Shown: positions 54,201 through 64,000 of the stretch, piece after piece
Numbering within the stretch: the stretch's first letter is position 1
Layout: each line of letters starts with the position of its first letter
Source: Effrenium voratum
Lineage: Eukaryota; Sar; Dinophyceae; Suessiales; Symbiodiniaceae
Reading direction: 5' to 3'
Assembly: GCA_963377175.1 (NCBI GenBank)
Contig: CAUJNA010003314.1
Coordinates: 5,001 to 69,000 of the forward strand
DNA length: 64,000 bases
Notes under the pieces: model-generated
Told to the model about the DNA's origin: nothing
The model's database searches: none
What the model saw: only the letters and a program-made list of their open reading frames with translations
Program-made: the position numbers and the translations under genes

Positions 54201-54545
54201 AAGTTCCCACAACACTGATCGAAACGGCAACTACTAAATTTAGTAGTTGCTGTTTCGATCATGTGTGATTGTAAGGTCGAGGGGCCGTGCTGTGGGAACT
54301 TTGACAGATGACCAATGACATGATGGAGACAAAGCAATCGACAAATGTTTGCTAACGTGTGGCCAAAGCGTCGTTGCAGCCCCCAAACCGGATTAGCAAC
54401 CGCTGGCGCCTTCCATCTCTTGTCAAGCTGACGGTCTCGCAAGTCTTGAGGAAATCCCGGTCCGCTTGCGTGATTGCCTCGTGCAGGCACCATGTCATCA
54501 GCGAAGTCTTGTCAGAGCATTGCCCTTCAAAGCTTGAACAGCCTC
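51250..54545 (-). CDS. hAT-like transposase, multi-exon
   Basis: Order on the minus strand: LMTWCLHEAITQADRDFLKT and LTRDGRRQRLLIRF (54545-54357, GT donor); GTLGCLALLDDCQDKFQI (about 54214-54094); a long exon 54069-53542 with ILTDAASNEIGAS and LKLVARDHAHAFRRALKRPF; a 79 nt GC-AG intron; then AKHRFESHTTPLCRLI (53462 to about 52935); CNRLAKFFNVSPGGFQEQL (52888 to about 52610); then YPADDLAIVVRRYLAW and SSSGVEQNFAKGER (about 52556-52356), which matches the hAT C-terminal dimerisation region. The last exon (about 52215-51250) has RLANVIIISLVRG, RKRTQERIDKN and ADIFIVNDAG. TD and RDHAHA supply candidate catalytic Asp residues. Whether the full frame is intact is unclear: some joins lack clear splice sites. 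No hAT-type short terminal repeats were found next to it. Confidence 0.68.
54217..54260. repeat. 44-bp near-perfect palindrome in hAT-like intron
   Basis: GATCGAAACGGCAACTACTA and its complement meet at AAATTT with one mismatched pair. It is nested in a second inverted pair: AAAGTTCCCACA (54200-54211) and TGTGGGAACTTT (54291-54302). Confidence 0.95.
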
Positions 54546-54599
54546 ACCCAACTTAATTGTAAACGCTTCGCGTTGCCCGCCTCGGCCCAGCCTAGTTTG

Positions 54600-56180
54600 A
54601 GGGAAGGGTCAGGAACACCGAAATCCAGTGTTGGGAAGGTCCGAATACCTGAAGCTGGCTCCAGACAAGTCAGACAAGCCGGCCTCGCCTGGTTGGGCTG
54701 GGCCACAGGCTAGTCTCAGACACATCAGATAAGCCTGCGCTGGGCCTGAAGCTAGTCTCGGGCAGCTTGGCTGGACCTTGCTTGCGTGGGTTGTTGGTTG
54801 AGCTGAAGCTAGTTTACGGCGGGCTGGGCAGCTGCACTGAGGGGGCTGGGCTATGGCTGGGCTGGGCCTGAGGCCAGTTTCAGACACGTCAGACAGGCCT
54901 GGCCAGCAGGCGGACTGGGGCTGGGCTAGACGCTAGTTGAGCCCAGGCTGGTGAGGCCCAGTCTCGGCGCTAGATAGGCTGAGGCCTGCGAGTCTCAAAC
55001 CGGGTGGGCTTGGGTGGGGTTGGCTTAGGCGGGTTGCTGGTTGGGCTGGGCCTGAAGCTAGTCTCAGCCACGAGGCTGCGAAGCCATGGGTGGTGCTGGG
55101 CAGCTGGATTATGGTGTTGGTTGCGCCTGGAACTTCGGCTGGCTGGGCTGAGCTGTGCTTGGGCGGGTCGCTGGATGGGCTGAGGCTGGGTAGCGAGTTG
55201 CTGGCTAGGCTGGGCCTGAGGCCAGTCGCAGACACGTAAGACACGCCAGCAGGCGGGCTGAGGGACTGGGCCTGAGGCTAGTCTCAGGCTGGCATACCTT
55301 GAGTCTCAGACTGCGCCGAAGGGGCCCTGGGCTGCTGAGTAGCTGGCATAGCTTGAGACCAGTCTCAGACACGTGACTGGTCGTTGGCCTGAGACACGTT
55401 AGACAAACCTGACCTTGGCACACTGGGCTGAGTTGGCTGGCATGCCCTGAGATGCGCTGGGGCCGGGCTGGGCAGGCTTTGGGCTGGGCAGGCTTTGGGC
55501 TGGGCCTGAAGCTAGTCTCAGCCACGAGGCTGCGAAGCCATGGGTGGGTTGCTGGCTGCCGGGCAGCCGGACCAGGCTGCTGGTTGTGCCTGGAACTTGG
55601 GCTGGGCGGGATGGGCAAGGCCTGTTTCATACACTTGGGCCTGAGGCTGGGTGGCGAGTTGGCTGGGCTGGGCCTGAGGCCAGTCGCAGACAGACACGTA
55701 AGACACGCCAGCAGGCGGGCTGAGGGACTGGGCCTGAGGCTAGTCTCAGGCTGGCATACTTTGAGACGGGGCTGGGCCTGCTGGATGGCCAGACGCGAGC
55801 AGGAGGTCAAGGCCTGGCCAGCCTGGGCTGAGTTGCTTGGGCAGCCGGACTGAGGGGCTGGGGCACGTCAGACGGGCTTGGTGGCTGGCATAGCTTGAGA
55901 CCAGTTTCAGACACGTGAGACTGGTCGTTGGCCTGAGGCCAGTCTCAGACGTTAGACAAACCTGACCTTGGGGCCGGCCTAGAGATGCGCCGGGGCCTGG
56001 GCTGGGCGCTGGGCTGGGCTTGCTGGATGACTTGGGGTAGGCCTGTTTCAGACAAGCTTGGGCCTGAGGCTGGGTGGGCTGGGCTGACAGGCCTGGCCAG
56101 CAGGCGGGTTGCTGGTTGGGCTGGGCCTGAGCCTAGTCTCAGACACGTCAGGCAGGCCTGGCCACCAGGAGGTCATGCTT
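54600..56180. repeat. G-rich minisatellite, about 1.6 kb
   Basis: Irregular repeats of GGCTGGGCCTGAGGCCAGTC, TCAGACACGTCAGACA and GCCTGGCCAGCAGGCGGG. Long open frames on both strands here are repeat artefacts. Confidence 0.9.
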
Positions 56181-56517
56181 TTCAGGACAAAAAAGCAATT
56201 TTTTAGTGATTTTCGCAATTGTCAGCACATTTTCGACAAAAATGGACCCATGGAGCTGGACGCCGACGAACCCCGAAAATTTCAAGGCCCGCCGGACAGG
56301 ATTTTGGGTCCAGCCGACATGGGTTGGGGGGGGCGGCCCGGCAAAATTTTGGTCGGGGAGGGGGTTGGGGGAGGGGAAAAGCGAAGATTCTCTTTGGAGA
56401 AGAGATCTGAGCGCCCTTGGCCCCTTTGGGGCCGAGGCGAATTTTAATTAACCCGGACTCTCAGATGCAATGTTTTCATCGGTCAAAAGAGGAAAGCAGG
56501 TTGCGAGAAACATCAAA

Positions 56518-57180
56518 TTAATGACATTGAGTCTCCTCGTTGCGAGCGTCCGCCCGCAGATTCTTCAGCAAGGCCTCAAACTCTGACAGCGCCATCGCCT
56601 CGCCAGCGCCGCCGCCGTCGCCGATGCAGAGCATTTGCTTGACCGTGTTCACGTGGTTGTGCGATTCCTGGTGTTTGTGCAAGAACCAAGGCCTGCAGTT
56701 CCACGGGCCCAGTCGCTAGAGAGACCTGCTTTGCTGCATGGGAGGCAGCCGCAGCCGGTTGTAGTCCCCAGAACCCAGGGTTGCTTGGCCAGCTTTGCAG
56801 CTGCTGCGGAAGGAAAGGAAATGTCTTTTGGCAAGCAGCTACCCACCAGATAAGTGCTCTCCCACGTCTTGCGCCTTCTCCGCCATAAAGCCGCAAAGAC
56901 TGCAGCGTTGCTGCCGCTGTCCTCCTCGTCCTGGATCAGCTTCATCTCATTGTTTTTCGCCGTTGGCTTCTCACTCTTAGCCGCCTTGACGATCTCCACG
57001 CTGAACTCGGCGAATGCCAAGTCGCATTCCAGCTCCATCGCGAGATTTGTGGCAACTGACTGCGCCCTCTGGTGAAACTGCTGCGCTGGGACTGTTGGCC
57101 AAATGGCTACGTGATTCAAAATTCCCCATGCCCCCGGTGAGTCATCGCTCGCAGCCATGGAGGGCACACACGCGGACACG
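56518..57180 (-). CDS. Unrecognised terminal exons with TAA stop
   Basis: 57180-56844 reads NHVAIWPTVPAQQFHQRAQS, VATNLAMELECDLAFAEFSV, VKAAKSEKPTAKNNEMKLIQ and RRRRKTWESTYLV, then a GT donor. After the acceptor CACCAG (56668) the last exon (56667-56518) reads ESHNHVNTVKQMLCIGD, GGGAGEAMALSEFEALLKNL and RADARNEETQCH, then TAA. Splice phase and reading are clean. The family is not recognised. It may be the 3' end of the gene starting at 59289. Confidence 0.5.
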
Positions 57181-57279
57181 CACTGTCTGTTGCGTCCAGT
57201 CAGGCTTGGCCAGGGAGTGACTAAATTTAGACCAATCCGACAGGCGATTACTGCTGGCTAAGGCCAAGGTTTGACAAGC

Positions 57280-57500
57280 TAAGCCCTGAGTCGCCCGGAT
57301 GCAAATCGACGGGTGGCTTAGGGCTGGCTTGGACAAGCCCTGAATCGCCCGGATGTAAATTCGACGGGCGACTTAGGGCTGGCCAAGGCTTGGCAAGCCT
57401 TGAATCGCCCGGACTGGCCAATGCCAAGTCTTGACAAGCCCTGAGCCGCCCGGATGGAACTCGACGGGCGGCTTAGTGCTGGCCAAGTCTAAGTCGCGGC
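57280..57500. repeat. Hairpin minisatellite, CTGAGTCGCCCG family, locus 3
   Basis: Four units of AAGCCCTGAGTCGCCCGGAT, TCGACGGGCGACTTAGGGCT type, each able to fold on itself. Confidence 0.85.
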
Positions 57501-57844
57501 AATTGCCTTGAATCGTCCAGACGCAAATCGACAACGCCTTCAACGACTTGGACAACTTGCTGCAAAACGAAGCGCCCACCACAAAACACGCACAGAGTCT
57601 GCCACGAGGGGTTCAACGATTACCTTAGTTTCAAAATTTGGCAAAATTTGGCAGGGCAGGGCCTGAAACTGCCTGATAAAAGTGCCATCAATTCTTTCCA
57701 TTCCCTCTTTTAATTTGCTACATGAATTGCATGTCTAACTGCAAATGTTTGACAAGTCCGCCGATGTTTTCCTTTCAAGGCGCTGTCGCGCAGGGTTGCC
57801 GATGGTCTCGCCGGGCAAGTTACTCAGCTGACGATTCCGACATT

Positions 57845-57930
57845 AATACCAGTCTTTGACCGGTGGATTCCCTAAGCGGTCAGTTTTTGACCGGTGGATT
57901 CCGTAGCTAACTAAGCGGTCAATCAATTAT
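57845..57930. repeat. Short tandem duplication
   Basis: TTTGACCGGTGGATTCC and AGCGGTCA repeat twice, the second copy with a small insertion. The surrounding 57530-58110 shows no gene. Confidence 0.85.
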
Positions 57931-58109
57931 TTGTCAATTTCTATTTTGTTCATTGGTAGATCTCAGATGCGTGGGGAGGGGACCAAGTATGGTTTCTTTT
58001 GGTGGGCCAGATGTTTGTTTGGTGTACTCCAGAAATTTGAAATGGGGTCAAGTTTCACTCCACATGTCATCCTCTTTAAGTAAAATTCCCCCAGACTGTC
58101 TATTTAATA

Positions 58110-58560
58110 ATGCATTGATTGACCGAAAAACACCGCCGCCAGCTCACGCAACACTCACCAATGCCAACCAGCGGCAGCAGCCCGGCGGCGAGTCGAAAAA
58201 CACCGCCGCCAGCTCAGCCAACACTCACCAACCAGCGGCAGCAGCCCGGCGGCGAGTCGCAAGGTCGACTGCCATCTCGCAGAGGCCGGAGTAGGTCACC
58301 AACCAGCTTTCAAGGACAGTCGCAACTTGCAAGGTCCAACACGCAATGCTTGCTCTTTTGTTTCTTTGCCCATCACGCGATGCCATGGTCTGCTGCGCGC
58401 CCGCAGCAGACATTGCCACAAGGTCTACGGGAGGAGGTCCAGGAACCGCAGAGGTCGGAGTAGGTCACCAACCAGCGGCAGCAGCCCGGCGGCGAGTCGC
58501 AAGGTCGACGCTCTTCACCATCTCGCAGAGGTCGGAGTAGGTCCAAATCTTCTGCAGGAG
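58110..58560. repeat. Tandem repeat overlapping an exon end
   Basis: Copies of CAACCAGCGGCAGCAGCCCG then GCGGCGAGTCG recur at about 58158, 58226 and 58469, with GAGGTCGGAGTAGGTC-type segments between. On the minus strand each copy repeats the exon end (CEM...VDLATRRRAAAAGW) and a TTGGTGA that could act as a splice donor. Confidence 0.85.
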
Positions 58561-58790
58561 CTGCGACGTGGTGAAGGGCAGTGACCGCACCAGGAACCGC
58601 AGATTCATCACCATCACGGCCACGAAGCGTGAAAACCCGGTCCAAGTGCCGACGATGTTCGTCATCCCCAAAATCGCCTCGATGTAGTCGCCGGCCGTCA
58701 CCGCATTGGTCAACCGCCGTCCGTGCGTGGGCCAAATGAGGCGGAGCGCCAGCGCCAAAGCGGCATTGCCTCAGTCAGGGGGCGACACGA
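58465..58790 (-). CDS. Unrecognised exon, hydrophobic middle
   Basis: After CTGACTGAG: ALALALRLIWPTHGRRLTNA, VTAGDYIEAILGMTNIVGTW, TGFSRFVAVMVMNLRFLVRS and LLQKIWTYSDLCEMVKS, running into the repeat. Partly hydrophobic; perhaps membrane-associated. Family not recognised; same strand as 58925-59289. Confidence 0.45.
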
Positions 58791-58924
58791 AAAAACTACA
58801 ATGGAAACAGCCCGAAGCAAGACGCACAACAAACAAGTCAAATACAACGTATCACAAATGACAATGCAATGGTGGCAAGGTGCCTGGGTCTTCTGCTTCT
58901 GCCCCAGGTCGGCGCTGCAGTGTC

Positions 58925-59289
58925 CCATGATGGCTCAACCACTTGATGGCGCTGCGCCCCAAATTGCACCAGCGCTCCATCCAAGAGTCAAGCCAGCCTT
59001 GGTGCGGCGCCGCAAATGACAGCAGCCGGCCCACCCGCGCCAAGTGCGTGTCAATCTCCTCGTCAGAAGCACACCCGCACTGCCTACAGCCCAAATTGCC
59101 ATGAATGTAGGGGTCAGAAGACCTCCATTGCGCGGGCCGCCAGTTGCGCTTCTGCTGAACGACCGAGCAGCGGGGGCACAACATTGCGGACCTGAGAGGC
59201 AAGCTGAGCGGCCAAAATTGCTGCGGCGGCCAAACTGCATCAAAGTGCCAGTCAAACGACGAGCGACCTTGACCCTTGAATCTGAACAT
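58925..59289 (-). CDS. Cys-rich first exon, possible zinc-binding
   Basis: From ATG at 59289: MFRFKGQGRSSFDWHFDAVW, then CPRCSVVQQKRNWRPAQW, PYIHGNLGCRQCGCASDEE and RWCNLGRSAIKWL. The two CxxC pairs about 30 residues apart could bind zinc. The start is 58 bp inside the right inverted repeat, which makes it a good candidate for the first coding exon of the 23 kb segment. Downstream exons are probably 58790-58465 and 57180-56518. Confidence 0.5.
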
Positions 59290-59347
59290 GTAACTAACTC
59301 CTGTCTCGTTGTTTTTTTAAACATCATTTAAACATCTAAACATCATC

Positions 59348-59661
59348 TGATTGTTGGAAAACTGTTGAAAGGTAGTAATAGTAAGTGTTCAAGATGCATC
59401 AGTATGAAGGTCATGCCAAATTCAAGCCTTAAACCGTATTTTGAGCTGCTCCTGCAATGACAACACAAAGCCAACGCGAAAAGTGGCAATATTCAGTATT
59501 TATACGTGAGTATGAAGAACATCCATGACAAGGAGGAACTCAATGTCATTGTCATTGCGGTTTTGATTTTAACAGGCTGACCCGCCCGTACTGACAACCA
59601 CAAAACGACAAAACTAAGCCAACCCCAAGAGCAACCAAAGCAACTGCTATACATCAGCAAG
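59348..59661. repeat. Right inverted repeat, one 131-bp unit
   Basis: Reverse complement of 36637-37229 but with a single copy of the 131 bp unit. Both share TTCATACTGATGCATCTTGA and the edge CTTGCTGATGTATAGC. Confidence 0.95.
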
Positions 59662-60002
59662 AAGATCGGTCCGGCGCCGCAGCGAGAGCGCAGTTTTGGA
59701 GAAGGGTCCGTTTCATGCGAAGCTTTCGCACGCAAGGCAACTTTGGCAACCGCCGTCGTGGCTTCAGAGCTCTGATTGTCCAAGCGTCGCAGCCTGACCT
59801 GACAAGGAGACATCCACCGCGTAGCGGCCCTGCCATCAAAACCGCACTTGGCTCGCAAGAAAAGCGTTTGGCGCAAGGCTTCCGCAAAAAGCGCACCCCG
59901 CGTCGCAGTGCGAACCTCCGCGCGCCTGAGTCCTGCCATCAAAAACGCACTTTCGCACTGAACTCTTACCGTCAGAACCCCATAGTGTAATCACTAGCTG
60001 GG

Positions 60003-60720
<718 letters not shown>

Positions 60721-60990
60721 CCTTGCTACCGCTAGAACTACTTGTACTAGCAACCTGCTACTGCTACTGCTGCTGCTGCTGCTCTGCTACTACGACTTCT
60801 TTTCCTACAGCTTTCTACTACTACGACGGCTGCCACAACTACACCACCACTGCCACCACCGCCACCACTACTACTGACTACCCCTGCTGCTCCTATTCTT
60901 GCTACTACTGCGACTACGACTACTACTAGTACTTGTGCTACTGCTACCGCTGCAACTCCTGCTACTGCTACTACTCTCCTACCAGTCTAC
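60721..60990 (+). repeat. CTA/CTG trinucleotide tract
   Basis: CTACTG, TGCTGC and TACTAC triplets; here A is reduced and T abundant, the reverse of the preceding tract. Confidence 0.9.
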
Positions 60991-61558
60991 CGCTTATGCA
61001 ACAGATGAAGCCACAACACACCTTACTTTCCTTACAAAATGAGCGTGCCTTCCGGTCAACATGGTGCAATTCTTACCCGCTTCACAAGCTTGGCCACAGC
61101 GAGTTCGTGAATTTGTTTGTAGGTGTGCGTGTTACACGCACCTGGCGAAATGTTAAGCGCCACCAAACTAGTCAAAACTAATCACTATGCGTTTGGAAAA
61201 ACGATTAGCTCGCCCCCCTCAGGGAATGTGTACTCTGTAGTCTAGAACATCTCAAGCTTTTGTCACGGAGCAATGCGGCGCAACCTGACATGCCTGGGAC
61301 TCAGAAGAACAGTTGCAACTAGGGACCTTCTGGGCTTTCCAACAAGTATCACCTCTCTTCGCAGGGCTACTGTTGCGCGGGTTCTAGGTCTATTCTTCTC
61401 GTTTGTGGAATGGTTTTGTCTTGGAGTCAGCCCCAAGCTGCGCCTCTTTCTGGCCCATTGTGCACGCTCCAGCTGGGCCTGTAGCAGAGTGCTTGAATCC
61501 CTTCATCACTGCCAATACTTCCCGTTGCAGTCCCAGGGCTGCCAGTGTTCAAACCTGT

Positions 61559-61745
61559 GAAGATGTTGCCTCGAGTAGCTCGCGTTTCGCCTCCTTTGAA
61601 TGACTTGCATTTTGATCAGCGAGATTCTTGATGTCGTCCTCTTCAGACACTCCCAACAGTGGCAACTGCTTCTGAAACTGGTTCTTGACAAAGGTGGCAA
61701 AACAACCACCCTGGCTTCTTTGGGGTACACAGGAGTGTCCACGGA
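61559..61745 (-). CDS. Candidate exon, unrecognised
   Basis: Reads GCFATFVKNQFQKQLPLLGV, SEEDDIKNLADQNASHSKEA and KRELLEATSSQ, ending before GTTTGAAC. The helix-rich, charged sequence looks coding. The following minus-strand stretch (to 61400) is open too (ALGLQREVLAVMKGF). No family; flanks on both sides are unassigned. Confidence 0.35.
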
Positions 61746-61976
61746 CGAGGTTGCGCACTTCTCTCAACAATTCAACAAATTTCACCAAACAACCCTGGGC
61801 CAACCCCCTCAAGGCTAATCCCCAAACACGGAGCAGACACGTGTCTGAGAACGGATTGGAAGGAAATTGAGGTTTTGGTTTGCTTGAGTAGACACACTGC
61901 CTCAACTGAGTGTACCTCACGCCATGGCTCAAAGGCTTGAGCCCAACTGGCTGAGGTACAATTTTCTTTTTGCTAG

Positions 61977-62616
61977 CATGGCATTGATTTGGCTGTGCGC
62001 ACTGACGAGGTGCTACTGGCGACCGGAGCACACCTCGATTTCAAGGCAAGCGCCGAGGGCTTGCTCGACCGGGCGGGCCTTGTGCGAGTGAGTATTCCCT
62101 GGAAGGGGTCATGCTGAATGTCCCTGCGTCCCTGCTGCCCGACTGCGTGTGATGTTGCGATGGCTCCATTGGAGGTTTCCATCTTTGGGCGCCTCTGGAG
62201 GGCGGATTTGAGGGGGGGGTCGTCAAGTTTCCCCCGATGCGCCTGTCAGCAAGGCAAGTGCCATGGCTCAGTATGCCCAGTTGGCAGTGGAAGGAGATGC
62301 TTCCTGAAACCCTGGAGAGCGCTATTTTGAGGGTGGTGCCGGCGGTGTTGGCTGACAAAGACTTCGCCTTTGCCTTGTCGACCAATGTTGCTCTTGATCG
62401 CTGGCTCGCAGCTTGCGCAGCGCAGGACTGGGGGGGCAGCAAGGGGTGAGGCTCACCCCAAGAAAGCCGGAGCCGGAGGTTGTGGAGGAGCAGGTGAGGA
62501 AGTTGGGCCTGGTGCTCCAACATGCAGAGCGCGTGTTTCTTGCTACGTCAGCCTGCAGGTGCGGGTTGAAGAAAGCGACAGTGGCCAACGCTTCGCGTAC
62601 CAAGACTTGGAGGTAG
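61977..62616 (+). CDS. Start of an unrecognised plus-strand gene
   Basis: Exon 61977-62087 lies between TTTTTGCTAG and a GTGAGT donor. It is exactly 37 codons: HGIDLAVRTDEVLLATGAHL then DFKASAEGLLDRAGLVR. A later exon (about 62165-62440) reads FPPMRLSARQVPWLSMPSWQ, ESAILRVVPAVLADKDFAFA and STNVALDRWLAACAAQDWG. After a G7 run (62430-62436) it continues one base out of frame as VRLTPRKPEPEVVEEQVRKL and ERVFLATSACRCG to a stop at 62616. The frame change at a homopolymer suggests a sequencing indel or decay. No domain is recognised. Confidence 0.5.
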
Positions 62617-62744
62617 TTTGAAACGGATCTTCAACAAGGCCAAGATCGACATGGACCTGGTGTGATCCAGATTCTCCGCGGAGTTACCTTGTGGCACGAT
62701 CTTCCATTTAGAGATTGCAGATCCCAACCGCGCAGGTGACTAAC

Positions 62745-62920
62745 TGACCGGCAAGCTTCCCGAAAGAACACCAGCAAGGCTTAAGGCTCCTGAAAGCGCT
62801 TAAGTGCTTTGGCCTTGCTGACTGACTGGCTGCCTGTAAGCCTTTGAGTTGCATTGAAACCAACTTGTCAAGCCTTCTTATAAGGCTCCTTTGAAGCCCC
62901 TTGCAGTTCGTGGCTTTGAG
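62745..62920 (+). repeat. AAGGCTCCT-rich short repeat
   Basis: Imperfect AAGGCT, AAGCGCTTAAG and CTTATAAGGCTCCTTTGAAG words, like 11010-11125. Confidence 0.6.
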
Positions 62921-63141
62921 TTATGCTGAGCTTCCAAGGCTTTGCCATGGTGAGGCGCTTGCGCCTGAAGACGCCCGACATGACTGTCCAGCACCCAGCA
63001 GACCGTCCACCTCTCGTCAGTTCAACAGTTGCTTGTTCAGGCAGTCAATCAGTCAATCAAACGCTGCCTGGCTTTGTTTGGGGGGTCTTGGCCATGCGAC
63101 AGCCTGCAGCTTGGCTCTACTTTGCTTCTGATGCTTTTCAG

Positions 63142-63290
63142 GATGCCGAGGTGACCCAACAGGCGGGCCACTGTTGGTGCATTGAGGGGAAGGAGAGGAA
63201 GATGAGGGGTGGCTTCAGCTTCAAGGCCAACCAGGAGCAGGCCCGTGGTGATCTGGGCAGCGCCGCGCAAGACGCAGGAGGATGTTGACG
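63142..63290 (+). CDS. Candidate exon, unrecognised
   Basis: After the strong acceptor TCTGATGCTTTTCAG the frame reads DAEVTQQAGHCWCIEGKERK, MRGGFSFKANQEQARGDLGS and a TGA. An overlapping frame from 63282 (TQAKDVARKSHQAQDTAIHG) may be the continuation after a splice or shift. Same strand as 61977-62616 and perhaps the same gene. Confidence 0.35.
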
Positions 63291-63499
63291 CAGGCCAAAG
63301 ACGTGGCCCGCAAAAGCCATCAAGCCCAAGATACAGCGATCCATGGCAGCGTGATGTTGGCCTTCATGCGGAATAGCAGGCAGCTACGCGGGGCGTTTCA
63401 GATTGGCGGCTCAGCGCACCTATGCGCGGCGGTGATGCAGACGGGCAGAGCTTGCGGTGGCAGGGTCGATAAGGCTTGTGGAGGCTCGTAGCTGGCGGA

Positions 63500-64000
63500 C
63501 TAGCTGGGCCTTGCGCGCATGGGTATACTCGCGCCTACAGCCTGTCCATCTTGCGGGGTCCACAGGCAGTTGGTCTCCCCAGCCAGGCTTCGGCGCAGCA
63601 GGTGTTAGAGGAGGAGCCGCGTCCGTTTTAAGGGATCCCACAAACAGCGCATCTGCGCAGGGGCGGTTTCGGATGCGCCCTGAAATGGCCTGTTGTGTTC
63701 AGGCGGGTCGGGGCAGCGGGCCTTTTCGCAGCTCAATGCTTTGTTGGGAGCGCAGGAAAAGCGGTAGGCGTGAGCAAACTTCTCTCAGGTCATGCCGGGT
63801 GCTGTTCTGGGCCAAGCTGCAGGCGAAGCTGAGCGGCTCTCGTCTGGCCAGTTATGGCCTTGCCAATGTCCCATGTTTGGCAGGGCGGGGGCCGGAGGTC
63901 TCCGTGCCACCCGTGCGCGGCAGGATGATGAAGACATCCTACGGCAGAGATCCCGAAGAGTTTCGACACGTTGGAGGCGATTTTCCGTGCGCAGCCTTGC
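63500..64000. other. GC-rich end of window, nothing assigned
   Basis: Several plus-strand stretches are open but none shows a motif; exons may continue beyond the window. Confidence 0.3.

Larger units (their letters stand above)
36637..59661 (-). mobile_element. 23.0-kb segment bounded by inverted repeats
   Basis: 36637-37229 and 59348-59661 are inverted copies starting CTTGCTGATGTATAGCAG at their outer edges and ending CCAACAATCA inside. All convincing exons between them are on the minus strand. The first possible start (59289) is 58 bp inside the right repeat and the last stop (37303) is 73 bp inside the left one. Contents include a hAT-like transposase, a cytosine DNA methyltransferase, a protein kinase and unrecognised exons. 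No target-site duplication is evident. Outside both repeats the GC-rich word GCGGCGCCGGA occurs in inverted positions, so the true ends may lie further out. Confidence 0.5.

Noticed and set aside
57096..57112. Minus-strand CGTAGCCATTTGGCCAA, similar to the dinoflagellate spliced leader (a relict would mark a retrogene)
   Set aside because: It lies within a continuous coding frame and differs from the leader at several positions; an 11-base match can occur by chance.

Overview
This window looks like nuclear DNA of a dinoflagellate (Symbiodiniaceae-like or a relative; the genus cannot be told). There are no bacterial operons. Coding sequence occurs as short exons with AG acceptors and GT, GC or GA donors, in same-strand blocks, separated by many micro- and minisatellites. 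Recognisable families are a CDPK-like kinase with the alveolate APQ variant of the APE motif, a DUF7869-type protein, a hAT-like transposase and a C5-cytosine DNA methyltransferase. Exon joins were made by eye. No transcript evidence was available, and exon ends are approximate unless a splice site is stated.

Layout. 1-4.5 kb is repeats: degenerate tandem repeats, a tRNA-like relic and about 2.4 kb of T-poor CA-rich sequence. 4.55-13.2 kb (+) carries five tiny exons of a CDPK-like kinase. Its 4.9 kb intron holds a 675 bp tandem duplication enclosed by inverted AT/G-run repeats (8061-10075). 13.2-16.4 kb is repeats.

16403-32558 is a 16.2 kb segment. It is bounded by 340-355 bp inverted repeats whose similarity stops at CACTA/TAGTG. 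All convincing exons inside are on the minus strand, including a DUF7869-type protein with a GHTHEDVD motif. 32.6-36.6 kb is repeats and spacer.

36637-59661 is a 23.0 kb segment. It is bounded by a second inverted repeat pair, with three 131 bp internal units on the left and one on the right. Again all convincing exons are on the minus strand. In transcription order they are a Cys-rich exon series, a hAT-like transposase, a Ser/Thr kinase, several unrecognised exons, the cytosine methyltransferase and a small single-membrane-span exon. 60-61 kb is trinucleotide repeat. 61.98-63.3 kb (+) has the start of another, unrecognised gene.

The most notable inference is that the two large inverted-repeat segments may be large, cargo-bearing DNA transposons. 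The left one has CACTA-like ends; the right one carries a hAT-like transposase together with a DNA methyltransferase and a kinase. The inverted repeats and gene orientation are seen directly; mobility is inferred. Several coding stretches have single-base frame changes, two of them at G runs. These may be decay or homopolymer sequencing errors.
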